Assembly (NCBI GenBank): GCA_938020565.1
Contig: CALIHP010000069.1
Location: 1 to 52,765 of the forward strand
Length of the DNA stretch: 52,765 nucleotides
DNA from: an uncultured Anaerolineaceae bacterium
Lineage (GTDB): Bacteria; Chloroflexota; Anaerolineae; Anaerolineales; Anaerolineaceae
Direction: 5' to 3'
Below, piece after piece: positions 1 to 8,671 of the stretch. The notes beneath the pieces were generated by a model. That model made no database searches. It worked only from the letters and a program-made list of their open reading frames with translations, and was not told the DNA's origin. Numbering within the stretch: position 1 is the stretch's first letter; every line of letters begins with the position of its first letter. A program made the translations under genes and the position numbers.

Positions 1-103
1 AATATAATCAGTCCTAAGGAACTTCCTTAATCCCATGGAAATTTGAAACAGACACGGGGTACGGTCTGGCGGCCGGGGTCCCGTTTTTTGAGCTGATCCG
101 ATG

Positions 104-109
104 TATAAT
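104..109 (+). promoter_or_regulatory. -10 box of a probable leaderless promoter
   Basis: A perfect TATAAT lies exactly 7 nt before the ATG at 117, so transcription should begin at or one base before the start codon. No Shine-Dalgarno sequence can fit. No convincing -35 hexamer is seen at 16-18 nt. The same geometry recurs at 750-755 and 7468-7473. Leaderless start is inferred from spacing only. Confidence 0.5.
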
Positions 110-116
110 CCGACGC

Positions 117-659
117 ATGACAGAGCATACGGTTCGCGTCGAAACGAGTTTTCCGGTTTCTCTTTTTACCTGTCCGCTGGATTCGCTGACGGATTTCTGG
201 CTCGATTGGCGGCCGTTCGATCAGGGCCCGGGGATATTTCGCCTCAACGCAGGGGAGGCGCTCGGCGTCCGGGCCCAGGGGTTTACGGACGCGGACCTGA
301 TCCAGCTGGTCCGCGAGCTGGCGCCGGTCGCGGCGCTTCGTTATCTTTACCTTGCGGAAAACCGGAACGTTACGAATCGCGGCGCCGCTGCGATCGCCGC
401 GCTGCCGCAGCTTCGCTACCTGAATCTTTCCGCCTGCGACCTGAACAGCGAAGGGCTGGGATTCCTGCCGGCGCTGGTCAATCTGGAGACGCTGGATTTA
501 AGCTTCTGCAACCGGGTTTCGGGCGCAGGGGGAAAATACGTTCAGCAGCTGCCGAAGCTGAAAACGCTCCTGGTCCAGGGGACGACGAAGCTCAACACGG
601 CGGACCTGAAGAGGTACGAAAAGCGCGGACTGGAAATCCGAACTGGAAAGAACTCCTGA
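117..659 (+). CDS. leucine-rich repeat protein
   Basis: A 180-residue protein without signal peptide or membrane segment, so probably cytoplasmic. Residues about 73-175 hold four leucine-rich repeats of the longer, RNase-inhibitor/cysteine-containing kind, visible as LRYLYLAENRNVTN, LRYLNLSACDLNS, LETLDLSFCNRVS and LKTLLVQGTTKLN. Residues 1-70 are a non-repeat cap. LRR domains bind proteins; no enzymatic motif is present and the partner cannot be guessed. The start at 117 is preferred because a -10 box sits 7 nt upstream; the overlapping frame starting at 101 lacks LRR-like composition. The gene stands alone, about 120 bp before the YihY-like gene. Confidence 0.75.
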   Translation: MTEHTVRVETSFPVSLFTCPLDSLTDFWLDWRPFDQGPGIFRLNAGEALGVRAQGFTDADLIQLVRELAPVAALRYLYLAENRNVTNRGAAAIAALPQLRYLNLSACDLNSEGLGFLPALVNLETLDLSFCNRVSGAGGKYVQQLPKLKTLLVQGTTKLNTADLKRYEKRGLEIRTGKNS

Positions 660-749
660 CCGGCGGCGGGCGGCGCGTTTCGGCCCTGAGGGAGCCGCCG
701 CGGTTTTCGCCGGACGATAAAATCGGGCGGTTTACGCTGATTTCTTCGA

Positions 750-755
750 TATAAT
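750..755 (+). promoter_or_regulatory. -10 box upstream of the yihY-like gene
   Basis: TATAAT at 750-755 predicts a transcription start near 762, leaving a very short leader before the yihY-like ATG at 779. Transcription would begin essentially on the ATG at 763, which opens a nine-codon frame (763-792) overlapping the main start in another frame. No clear -35 hexamer is seen. Confidence 0.5.
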
Positions 756-778
756 TTATTTTATGGAAGAAGGCGGGA

Positions 779-1972
779 ATGGCAGGGGATAAAAAGTCGG
801 GCGACCCTGAATCGAATCGACCGTCTGGCGAGAAAGCGGAGCGGAGCGAACGATCCAATCTTGGAACCGTTCGCAAGGACGCATTTCTGACTGTCGTCGT
901 CGACATGGCGACGTCGATCGGCCGCGCGGGCGTGACGCAGGCCGCGGCGGCGATCTCATATTATTCTTTATTTTCGCTTTTCCCGCTGGTTCTTTTTCTG
1001 GTTGTAATCTTTTCGTATTTTGTCGATGTCGCCGCGGTAAAGGAACTGATTCTTGACCTGCTGGGGACGATCGGTCCGGGTGTCGATACGATTATTGTTG
1101 AAAATATTCAGGGGATTTTTGAGAAGCGGGCGACGACGTCGATTACCGCCGCGCTGACGCTGCTCTGGTCCGGATCGGGGGCGTTTTCGTCGATGATTCA
1201 AAACGTCCATAACGCCTGGCCGGAGTCGAAGGGGCGCGGCTTTCTCGTGAACCGCGCGCTGGCGATTACGGGGATCCTGTTCACTATCCTGATTTTGGGA
1301 ACGCTCCTGATTTTTTCGTTTATTAATGACCTGTTCGACTGGGCGCGGATGATCCCGATCCTGCGTTACGCGGTTGTGCGCTGGATTTTTGCGTTTCTGA
1401 CGCGTTATTTTCTGCCGTTCCTGCTGCTGTATCTGGTGTTGTACATGCTGTACCGATATATTCCGGCGGTGGAGGTTGACCGGTCCGCGGCGCGGATCAG
1501 CTCTTTCAGCGCGATCGGGATTCTGACGCTCTTTACGAAGTTTTTTTCAGCGTTCCTGATCAGTCCGTTTAATAAATATGACGCGGTTTATGGCTCGGTG
1601 ACCGTGATTATTATTTTGCTGCTGTATATTTACGTCATGGCGTATATCGTTCTCTGCGGGGCGCATCTCTGCGCCGCGATTACGCATTATCGACGGAAGC
1701 GCAGCGCGGCGAAATCCAGCCTGCTTCGTTCCGGTCCGCCTCTCCCCGGACGGGATGGGGCAAAGTCCGGGCCGGCGGCGGCGAAGAAGGAAACCCGGGC
1801 TCAGCGCGCCGCGGCGAGCTTTCGCGGCTGGGTCCGTGACCGTCGGCTCGGCGGCTGTGAATTCGAGAAACGCTGGATCGACCGGCTTGTCAGGATGAGG
1901 CAGAGCGATGCCTGGAAAAAATTCGTAACGGTGGTAAAAAATATCTGTTCAAGTTTATTCCGCTGGAAATAA
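779..1972 (+). CDS. YihY/BrkB-family inner membrane protein
   Basis: A 397-residue polytopic membrane protein of the YihY/virulence factor BrkB family (historically misnamed ribonuclease BN). After about 45 hydrophilic residues the family opening is clear (AAAAISYYSLFSLFPLVLFL, about residues 57-76), followed by further hydrophobic segments to about residue 305. The last 90 residues are a basic, Arg/Ala-rich cytoplasmic tail, longer than usual. The molecular function of the family is not firmly established. The ATG at 779 follows a purine-rich GAAGGCGGG stretch usable as ribosome-binding site. It may be co-transcribed with the small gene that begins 13 nt after its stop. Confidence 0.85.
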   Translation: MAGDKKSGDPESNRPSGEKAERSERSNLGTVRKDAFLTVVVDMATSIGRAGVTQAAAAISYYSLFSLFPLVLFLVVIFSYFVDVAAVKELILDLLGTIGPGVDTIIVENIQGIFEKRATTSITAALTLLWSGSGAFSSMIQNVHNAWPESKGRGFLVNRALAITGILFTILILGTLLIFSFINDLFDWARMIPILRYAVVRWIFAFLTRYFLPFLLLYLVLYMLYRYIPAVEVDRSAARISSFSAIGILTLFTKFFSAFLISPFNKYDAVYGSVTVIIILLLYIYVMAYIVLCGAHLCAAITHYRRKRSAAKSSLLRSGPPLPGRDGAKSGPAAAKKETRAQRAAASFRGWVRDRRLGGCEFEKRWIDRLVRMRQSDAWKKFVTVVKNICSSLFRWK

Positions 1973-1985
1973 GAGGAGGAAAGCT

Positions 1986-2207
1986 GTGGCTGGAGAAGAA
2001 AAGGAAAATATCTGGCAGGACGAAGACGAGCTTCGCCGCATGATGATTGAAGCGGAGGAAAACGAATTCTGGCAGGTGGAGCCGGCGGACGAAATCGCTG
2101 ATGAGGCGGGTCAGCCGCCGCTCAGCGCCGCGGCGCTCAGGCTGCGCGCGTGGATGAGTTCCGCGGCTCCGGACGCCGAAGGAGAATCTATTCAGGATGG
2201 AGAGTAA
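1986..2207 (+). CDS. small acidic hypothetical protein
   Basis: A 73-residue, strongly acidic protein (about 20 Asp/Glu) with no recognisable domain, signal peptide or membrane segment. The GTG start is supported by an excellent AGAGGAGG ribosome-binding site just upstream. It sits 13 nt after the YihY-like gene and 4 nt before the preferred NUDIX start, so the three look translationally linked. The central part (DELRRMMIEAEENEFW) looks helical. No function can be assigned. Confidence 0.6.
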   Translation: MAGEEKENIWQDEDELRRMMIEAEENEFWQVEPADEIADEAGQPPLSAAALRLRAWMSSAAPDAEGESIQDGE

Positions 2208-2211
2208 GAGA

Positions 2212-2754
2212 ATGAGTACGAAAATTATTGGACGTGAAAAAAAATACGCCGCGCATGTTTTCGACGTGTATTCGGTTAAAGTCGAGCTTCCGAACGGAAA
2301 AGTCCGGAGCTACGATCTGGTTACGCATGTTCCCGCGGTCGTTATCGTCCCGGTTACCGCCGACGGCAGCATCCTGTTTGTCGAGCAGTTCCGCATGGGC
2401 GCGGAAGACACGCTTCTTGAATTGCCGGCGGGAATCCTGAACGGCGCGGACGGAAGCGAAGACGCGCTGGAAGGGGCCCGGCGCGAATGCCGCGAGGAGA
2501 CCGGATATGACGCGGAGCGGATCGAACGGATCGGCGGCTTTTATATGACGCCGGGGTACTGTTCGGAGTATATTCATGTCTATCTGGCGCAGGGCCTGAA
2601 GAAGAGTCCGCTCCCGCAGGACGAGGACGAGTTCTTGAATCTCGTATCCCTCCCGATCGCGGAAGCGTACCGGCGCGCCGGGGACGGCGAGCTGAACGAC
2701 GTGAAAACGATCGCGGCGCTGACGTTAGCCCGGGGACGGATCCGAGCGGCGTAA
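2212..2754 (+). CDS. NUDIX hydrolase, ADP-ribose pyrophosphatase-like
   Basis: A 180-residue NUDIX protein resembling ADP-sugar pyrophosphatases (NudF type), which cleave ADP-ribose or related nucleotide sugars to AMP and a sugar phosphate. The catalytic helix is intact: E, seven residues, then RECREETGY (about residues 81-97), preceded by the family's LPAG strand. The loop between the Nudix-box glycine and the first glutamate is about three residues longer than the canonical five. The ATG at 2212 is chosen because GGAGAG lies about 8 nt upstream and the N-terminus looks typical; an in-frame ATG at 2197 would overlap the previous gene. Substrate specificity is inferred. Confidence 0.85.
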   Translation: MSTKIIGREKKYAAHVFDVYSVKVELPNGKVRSYDLVTHVPAVVIVPVTADGSILFVEQFRMGAEDTLLELPAGILNGADGSEDALEGARRECREETGYDAERIERIGGFYMTPGYCSEYIHVYLAQGLKKSPLPQDEDEFLNLVSLPIAEAYRRAGDGELNDVKTIAALTLARGRIRAA

Positions 2755-2759
2755 GTCCT

Positions 2760-2782
2760 GCCGGCCTTTGATCGCGGCCGGC
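2760..2782 (+). terminator. hairpin after the NUDIX gene, possible terminator
   Basis: GCCGGCC (2760-2766) pairs perfectly with GGCCGGC (2776-2782) around a 9-nt loop, directly after the NUDIX stop. No T-run follows, so it is at best a weak or factor-dependent terminator. Confidence 0.35.
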
Positions 2783-2883
2783 GACAACGCGCGATCGGAA
2801 AATCAGTTTTTTGAAAATCGCCAAAATTCGCTGAATCCGTGTAAAATGGGGAATCTAACCTGTTTTAGGAATGGAGCGAACGC

Positions 2884-3585
2884 ATGGAAAATATTTGGGA
2901 ATATATCAGGACGTTGCCATCCTTGCTGTATGTCGATTGGTTTTTCCGAATCTGCTTAGCGGCGGCCTGCGGCGGGCTGATCGGGTTTGAGCGCGACCGG
3001 CGCTATAAGGAAGCGGGCGTCCGAACGCACATGCTGGTTTGCCTGGCGAGCGCTTTGATGATGATTACGTCGAAATATGGTTTTGCGGATTTGGTGGATC
3101 TCCCGGGCTATGGGATCGATCCGAGCCGGGTCGCCGCGCAGATTATCAGCGGGATCGGTTTTCTGGGCGCAGGCTTGATTTTCGTCCGCAACCAGTCGGT
3201 CAGCGGGCTGACGACGGCGGCTGGAATCTGGGCGACGGCCGGTCTCGGGATGGCGTTCGGTTCAGGGCAGATCAGGATCGGCGTTTTATCGACGATCCTG
3301 ATCCTGACGATTCAGATTTTCGGATCGCGTTTTGGCGCGCTGATCGGCGTGAAGGGACATGAAACAATCGGGCTGCGCGTCAAGGACGAGAGCGGCGCGA
3401 TCCAGGAGGTTGAGAAGATCCTTTCCTATCATGGCGTTCGGGTCGTCCGCTACGAGATTCAGCGGATCAAGCGCGGGATCCAGCTGGACGTTATCCTCTA
3501 CGTCGCGTTTAACGGGAAGCTGAATTTCGATACGCTGTACCGCGATCTGGCGGAATGCGAACAGGTCCTCACCGTTCGTCAATAG
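2884..3585 (+). CDS. MgtC/SapB-family membrane protein
   Basis: A 233-residue protein of the MgtC/SapB family. The N-terminal half (to about residue 150) carries four or five membrane segments with the family signatures GLIGFERDRR, AGVRTHMLV and SGIGFLGAGLIF followed by GLTTAAGIWATAGLGMA. The C-terminal 80 residues look like the soluble ACT-like domain of longer MgtC proteins. Homologues modulate membrane ATPases or adaptation to low magnesium; the role here is not known. GGAGCG about 8 nt upstream supports the ATG at 2884. The 3' end overlaps the convergent YfhO-like gene by 7 bp. Confidence 0.87.
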   Translation: MENIWEYIRTLPSLLYVDWFFRICLAAACGGLIGFERDRRYKEAGVRTHMLVCLASALMMITSKYGFADLVDLPGYGIDPSRVAAQIISGIGFLGAGLIFVRNQSVSGLTTAAGIWATAGLGMAFGSGQIRIGVLSTILILTIQIFGSRFGALIGVKGHETIGLRVKDESGAIQEVEKILSYHGVRVVRYEIQRIKRGIQLDVILYVAFNGKLNFDTLYRDLAECEQVLTVRQ

Positions 3586-6182
3586 CCGGCGGCGGCGCGC
3601 TTTTTCCGCGCGGCGATCCGCGACAGGAGCCATTTTATGATCAGGATGACGAACAGGACGATCAGGCCGGAAACGCTGATCACCGTTCCAAGCCAAAGCA
3701 GCGGCGGTTCGTAGCTCAGGCGCAGCGTTCCGCCGTTTTTATTTTCAATTCGCACGCTCATCAGTCCGTCAAGAATCGGCCCGGTCGCCACGTCTTCTCC
3801 ACTGAGCGTCGCGCGCCAGCCGGCGTCATACGGGATCGTCGTCATCAGCACGCGCGCGCCCGAATCGTCCGGCTTGATCTCAAAGGTAAACGTTCGCCGT
3901 CCGTCGTAGCGGTAGCCAGGGGCGTTTGCGCGGACGGATCCGGCGATCCCCGCTAACGCGCGCTGATTCAGCCGGTAGACGCGGACGTCGTCGTAATAAT
4001 CTTCCGTTCGAGCGATTGAGAACGCGATTGAATGCGGTTCGTTCGCCTCCGAGACGATTGTGGTCAGGAAAGGCGCGTAGGAACCGTGGTCGGTATGCGT
4101 GATTTCGCCGTCGATTGCGACCGTGTAATTCAGGCTGACGTTCGGCAGGTAAACTACGTAGACGCCGGCTTCCCGAAGCTGGAATTCATAGCGCATTTCC
4201 GCTTCCGTATTCGGATCGGAACGGAGCCAACGGCGTCCCGTCCCGTCGCTTTCGTCAGGGCTCAGGTTGTCCGGGACGCCGGCGGGGAGCTCGATCCGCC
4301 GGTAGATGGGCGCCGATCTCGGCGCGATTGCCTGCGCGAGCCGCTGATGGAATTGGATCGGATCGTCGTCGAAGGGGCCGGCGAACGCGCCGGCGTCGAC
4401 GAAGAAGGCGGGCGGGAACGCGTCGGGGTTCTCATGGACAGTCGGGGAAACCTCCCGATAGGGCGCGTTGGCCGCCCCGCCGGTCAGCAGGTAACGGATC
4501 CCCAGAAGGCTGTCCGCGAACGGGTTCGCCGCACGATAGGAACACCAGGTCGCGTAGCAATCGTATCCGAGTTTCTTGAGAAACGCGGTCTGCGCGACCG
4601 AGGAAACGGAGCTGAACTGGCCGATTCCGGGATAACCGAGCGCGGCGGCGTCGTTATAAGTTCGGACATCGGTTTTTTCGATTCTGTAGAAAGCGCCGTT
4701 TTTCGGGCCATATTCCGCGATATCGGCAGCGAAACGATCATGAAAGTTTTTATAATCGGCGCGCGTCGTGTATTCGCGCTGGTATCGGGAAAACGTGGTC
4801 CATCCGTTCAGGCTCAGATCGACGATGACGAGGACCGTCAGCCAGACCCTGAGCCAGCGGCGGCCGGGGAATCTCCGGCTCAGCGGGATCAGGACGGCGA
4901 AAACCGCGATCAGCGCCGCGTTCAGGTAAAAAAACGCCGGGCTGACGCGGTCGGGTTCGAGTTTCCAGATCAGCGCAAGGTAACCGATCAGGAGCGCCGC
5001 CCATCGGACCAGCGGGCCTGATTCCCGGTCGGACTCGTCCGGACGCGGTCCGTTCAGCGCGGAAGCGGCGAGCCAGATCAGCGCGAAGGGAAAGACAAAG
5101 GCGTAGCGGAACGGGAACCATGAGGGATGGTCGAACGCGTGCCAGGCGAAATTCAGCGGGGCTAAATGGAAGCTGAGCCCGAGGAGGAGGAGAACCGACG
5201 CGCCGACGGCTTTCTTTCGTTCGGGAACGCGCGGAGAGCTGAAAAATAACGCGGCGGAGACGAGCGGGAGGAGCCCGCTGTACAGGAACGGGAGCGCGTC
5301 TTTATAGCCGTCGAACGTGCCGGAAAAGAGCTTCCAGGGTAAATCGATCAGGTCAAAGAGGACGCGGAATTCAGGCTGCGCCTGCCCGAAAAGCCCCATA
5401 TGATTGGCGAGGACGTACGCGGTTGGCAGGATGAAGGCCATGTTGATCGCGGCGGCGAGGAGAACGGCGGCGGTAAACCTGAAGACCAGTCCGGCGGTCG
5501 TCGGGCCGGCTTTGTCGAGGACGGTCGACCGGCCGGTCAGGCGCGCCAGGAAGTAGACGCCAAGGAATAGTCCCGCCATGTAGCCGACGTAGAATCCGGA
5601 GAAAAAGAGGACCGTCAGCGACAGCGTCAGCGGAAGGAAGCGGTTCTTTTCGACGAGTTCGTCGATCGATCCGGCGGCGAGCGGAAGAAGGAGCCAGCCG
5701 TCGAGCCAGATCAGCGAAAACGAATAGCTTATCGCGTAGCCGCAAAGCGCATAGCAGACGCCGAGGAGCAGCGACCAGTCATCCCGTTCGCTTTCAGGGA
5801 CCGTCCGTGCGAGGAACCGGGTCATCAGGAACGCGGCAGCGGCGATTTTCAGCAGGGTTATCAGCGTAATTCCGTCGAGAAGATACGCTTCGGGGATCAG
5901 CGCGAGGAGAAGGTTGAACGGCGAGGAAAGGTAGAAAACGAAAATTGCCAGCGTGTTCAGCCCGATTCCGGCATGGAACGAATAAAAAGGATCGGCGCGC
6001 CCCTGAAGAACCCGCTGAAGCTCGGCGAGAAATTCGGCGTAGATCGAATCCATATCGCTCATCAGCAGCGTCAGCTTCCCGAACGGGAAAACGCCGGCTT
6101 TCGCGAAAAGCGCGGCAGCGACGGCCGCGCTGAGGAGCGCGGAGAGGAGAGGAAGGGTGCGTTTTCGGAAGGTTGCGTTCAA
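3579..6182 (-). CDS. YfhO-family polytopic membrane protein
   Basis: An 867-residue protein of the bacterial YfhO family (GT-C-like membrane proteins; some members are implicated in glycosylation of cell-surface polymers). An N-terminal membrane segment is followed by the characteristic loop with DMDSIYAEF and the FYSFHAGIGLN region, about ten more hydrophobic segments to residue 470, a large extracytoplasmic domain, the family PYDAGW motif near residue 790, and a final membrane helix with a basic tail. Translation appears to start at TTG (6182) behind GAAGGA at 7 nt. It converges on the mgtC-like gene. Donor and acceptor are unknown. Confidence 0.85.
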   Translation of the reverse strand: MNATFRKRTLPLLSALLSAAVAAALFAKAGVFPFGKLTLLMSDMDSIYAEFLAELQRVLQGRADPFYSFHAGIGLNTLAIFVFYLSSPFNLLLALIPEAYLLDGITLITLLKIAAAAFLMTRFLARTVPESERDDWSLLLGVCYALCGYAISYSFSLIWLDGWLLLPLAAGSIDELVEKNRFLPLTLSLTVLFFSGFYVGYMAGLFLGVYFLARLTGRSTVLDKAGPTTAGLVFRFTAAVLLAAAINMAFILPTAYVLANHMGLFGQAQPEFRVLFDLIDLPWKLFSGTFDGYKDALPFLYSGLLPLVSAALFFSSPRVPERKKAVGASVLLLLGLSFHLAPLNFAWHAFDHPSWFPFRYAFVFPFALIWLAASALNGPRPDESDRESGPLVRWAALLIGYLALIWKLEPDRVSPAFFYLNAALIAVFAVLIPLSRRFPGRRWLRVWLTVLVIVDLSLNGWTTFSRYQREYTTRADYKNFHDRFAADIAEYGPKNGAFYRIEKTDVRTYNDAAALGYPGIGQFSSVSSVAQTAFLKKLGYDCYATWCSYRAANPFADSLLGIRYLLTGGAANAPYREVSPTVHENPDAFPPAFFVDAGAFAGPFDDDPIQFHQRLAQAIAPRSAPIYRRIELPAGVPDNLSPDESDGTGRRWLRSDPNTEAEMRYEFQLREAGVYVVYLPNVSLNYTVAIDGEITHTDHGSYAPFLTTIVSEANEPHSIAFSIARTEDYYDDVRVYRLNQRALAGIAGSVRANAPGYRYDGRRTFTFEIKPDDSGARVLMTTIPYDAGWRATLSGEDVATGPILDGLMSVRIENKNGGTLRLSYEPPLLWLGTVISVSGLIVLFVILIIKWLLSRIAARKKRAAAGY

Positions 6183-6269
6183 TTTCTGTCCTTCTGCTTT
6201 CTGGCGGCTGCCGGCTCCTGTTCCGTGAAAATGATCGGCGGCTGCGGATCGTTCACGAGACTTTTGGGG

Positions 6270-7460
6270 CTAATTCGGGACGACGACGGGGTTTGCGCCG
6301 GCAAGCTCGAGCGCCGTGAATATCCCCGCCAGCCCGACGTCGAACGCGTAATCGACGTTGATTTTTTCGTAGGTGTCGCAGGGCAGATGCCAGCAGTCGG
6401 TCCGATCGATCCCGACGCAGCCGCCGCCGGAAAGCGTCGCATCGGTCAAAAAGTTTTCCATCAGCGTTACGGCGGGAACGTTATGCTCCCAGAAGGGGCG
6501 ATGGTCGGCTTTGTCGTACGCGTTCGTCGTCAGGACGTCATAGGTCAGGTTCAGTCCGTAGCGGCCGATGACGTCGATAATCAGGTTGGCGAGGCCGAGC
6601 GAGCCCTCGAGCTTCCCGACGTACATCTCGAAACAGCGGTCCCCGTCCTTGTCGGTTCCGTACATGTCGAGATTGATCACGCCGATGATCCTGTCGTCCA
6701 GGTGCTGCTGGATATAACCGGCGGAGCCCTCCTGAAAATTTTCTTCGCCGCTGAAAAAGATGACCTTCAGCGTCCGCTCAAACTGCATTTTCGGTAAAAG
6801 CGGCAGCAGCTCGAGGATCGACGCGACGCCGGTCCCGTTATCGTTCGCGCCGGGGGCGGCTTCGAACGCGTCGCCCATAAAAACGACGACAGAATCGTAA
6901 TGCGCGGAGAGGATGACCTGCTCTTCCGGGAGCGATTTTCCCGGAAACGTCAGCACGATATTCTGCCAGGTATTCGCGCCCATCCCATCGATGTACTGGA
7001 ACGGCTCGACCTGGATATTTTCCTCGGGGATCCATTGGCGGATCGTCTGCATCAGGTATTCGAACCCTTTGGCGTTCTCCTTCCCGGTGAACATGGCGTA
7101 GCTGTAGCGGGTCATGATCCGGGCGGGCGCGCCGTCGATCGTGACTTCGACGTCGCCCGAAAGCTCGCGGATATAGCGGAGATAGCTTTCCTTATCTGCG
7201 TTGGCGCGGAAATATTCGGTCGCGGGGACCGTTTTCGGCGTCGGGCTGGGTTCTGCCGTGGGCGGGACGACTTCCGGGGCGGCGGTTGGGGAAGCTGCTG
7301 CCTGCGATTCGGGTGCGGCTGTCGCTGCCGGAACCGGATCGGGGATGGCGTTGGGGGTCGTGATCCTAAACGGAAGGGTGATCAGGATGAGCGCGGATAT
7401 GGCGACCGCGGCGATCAGGATCGTTAAGCGAGGATCTGGATGTTTTCGGACGGGCTTCAT
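6270..7460 (-). CDS. membrane-anchored or secreted M28-family metallopeptidase
   Basis: A 396-residue zinc peptidase of family M28 (aminopeptidase fold). One N-terminal hydrophobic segment (about residues 10-30) is followed by a Pro/Ala/Thr-rich linker to about residue 75, so the catalytic domain should be outside the membrane. The metal and catalytic signatures are present in order: SAHYDSV, GANDNGTGVA, FSGEENFQEGSAGY, INLDMYG and DHRPFWEHNVPAVT. Members usually release N-terminal amino acids from peptides; the substrate here is unknown. Start: the ATG at 7460 lies 7 nt after a TATAAT on this strand, suggesting a leaderless transcript. It is 88 bp upstream of the YfhO-like gene on the same strand. 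Confidence 0.9.
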   Translation of the reverse strand: MKPVRKHPDPRLTILIAAVAISALILITLPFRITTPNAIPDPVPAATAAPESQAAASPTAAPEVVPPTAEPSPTPKTVPATEYFRANADKESYLRYIRELSGDVEVTIDGAPARIMTRYSYAMFTGKENAKGFEYLMQTIRQWIPEENIQVEPFQYIDGMGANTWQNIVLTFPGKSLPEEQVILSAHYDSVVVFMGDAFEAAPGANDNGTGVASILELLPLLPKMQFERTLKVIFFSGEENFQEGSAGYIQQHLDDRIIGVINLDMYGTDKDGDRCFEMYVGKLEGSLGLANLIIDVIGRYGLNLTYDVLTTNAYDKADHRPFWEHNVPAVTLMENFLTDATLSGGGCVGIDRTDCWHLPCDTYEKINVDYAFDVGLAGIFTALELAGANPVVVPN

Positions 7461-7467
7461 GAAGGAT

Positions 7468-7473
7468 ATTATA
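7468..7473 (-). promoter_or_regulatory. -10 box of a probable leaderless promoter for the M28 peptidase
   Basis: On the minus strand TATAAT is separated from the ATG at 7460 by exactly 7 nt, the same arrangement as at 104-117. A TTGACC motif is present further upstream but about 28 nt away, too far for a normal -35. Confidence 0.5.
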
Positions 7474-7560
7474 GTTGGGTTTATTGTGTTATGATGAAAA
7501 AGGTCAACAAGTAAAAACAGTATTGAAGCAGGGTTTTCCTGATTTGAAAGAAGAAGCTTT

Positions 7561-8670
7561 ATGGTATTGCAAAGGGATCAGCTCAGCCGCATTATAATTT
7601 CCGGATATAAGTCCATTCGGGAATGTGACCTTGAATTAAAGAATATTAACGTTTTGATTGGGGCGAACGGATCGGGAAAATCCAACTTTATTTCGGCTTT
7701 TTCGTTTCTTCAAAGCGTTTTGACAAAGGGCCTGCAGTTGTTTGCGGCCCAAAGCGGTGTTAATTCGTTATTTTACGAAGGAAGAAAGGTTACCGATCAA
7801 ATTTTTTTTGAAGCCTTTTTCGGACTGAATTCATACGGTTTCGAATTAGTTCCTACGGATGATAACCGTCTTGTCTTCAACAGAGAATTTTTCGGACATT
7901 ATTATAATAGAGACTGGAAAGGCGAAGTCGCAAGGGGAAATTTTGAATCCAAGTGGAATATTGGCGTTGGAAATCATATCGATCAGTATGTTATTCCGAT
8001 TTTAGAGAAGCAACGTTGGCGTGTTTATCATTTTCATGATACCGGTAGGAATGCAAAAGTAAAGCAGGAACATAACCTTTCGAATAACCAGGCGCTTTTA
8101 TCCGATGCGGGAAATCTCGCCGCTTTTCTGTTTCGATTGAAGGTTTCTTTTCAAAAAGATTATGAACGAATAATTCAAATTGTCCGATTGGCTGCCCCTT
8201 TCTTTGATTATTTTGTATTAGAGCCGCAAGAAATGAATCGGGAACAAATTATTCTGAAATGGAAACAATGTGGGAGTGAGGATGTTTTTAATGCCTCGCA
8301 ATTTTCCGATGGAACGCTGCGATTTATCTGTCTTGCAACTTTATTGCTTCAACCGAAGGAATTGCGTCCGGCGACAATTATTATCGACGAACCGGAATTG
8401 GGACTGCATCCTTTCGCGATTACGGTTCTTTCAGAGCTGATCCAAGCTGCGGCTGTCGATTCTCAGCTTATCGTATCGACGCAATCGGTCGACCTGTTAA
8501 ATGAGTTCAACGCTGAAGACGTTATTGTCGCGAACCGGGGTTCACGGGGGACGGAGTTGATGCGTTTGCCTGCTGAATCTCTGAAAGTCTGGCTGGAGGA
8601 CGATTACAGTCTGGGCGATCTTTGGAATATGAACCTGCTCGGAGGCCGGCCTGCGGCTGAGCCCGTTTGA
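7561..8670 (+). CDS. AAA-family ATPase (AAA_21/RecF-like) of a putative two-gene module
   Basis: A 369-residue ABC/SMC-type predicted ATPase. Walker A is GANGSGKSNF (about residues 34-43), the signature-like ASQFSDGTLRF stands before a Walker B with IIIDEPELGLHP (about residues 273-284), and a D-loop/His-switch region (LIVSTQSVDLLNEF) follows. Such stand-alone ATPases are commonly encoded next to a DUF4276 gene, and here a DUF4276-like start follows 1 nt after the stop. The pair resembles ATPase/TOPRIM-like modules often found with defence functions; that role is inference. The region is clearly AT-richer (about 42-45% G+C by eye) than its neighbours, suggesting recent acquisition. The ATPase itself looks intact. 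Confidence 0.85.
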   Translation: MVLQRDQLSRIIISGYKSIRECDLELKNINVLIGANGSGKSNFISAFSFLQSVLTKGLQLFAAQSGVNSLFYEGRKVTDQIFFEAFFGLNSYGFELVPTDDNRLVFNREFFGHYYNRDWKGEVARGNFESKWNIGVGNHIDQYVIPILEKQRWRVYHFHDTGRNAKVKQEHNLSNNQALLSDAGNLAAFLFRLKVSFQKDYERIIQIVRLAAPFFDYFVLEPQEMNREQIILKWKQCGSEDVFNASQFSDGTLRFICLATLLLQPKELRPATIIIDEPELGLHPFAITVLSELIQAAAVDSQLIVSTQSVDLLNEFNAEDVIVANRGSRGTELMRLPAESLKVWLEDDYSLGDLWNMNLLGGRPAAEPV

Positions 8671-8671
8671 T

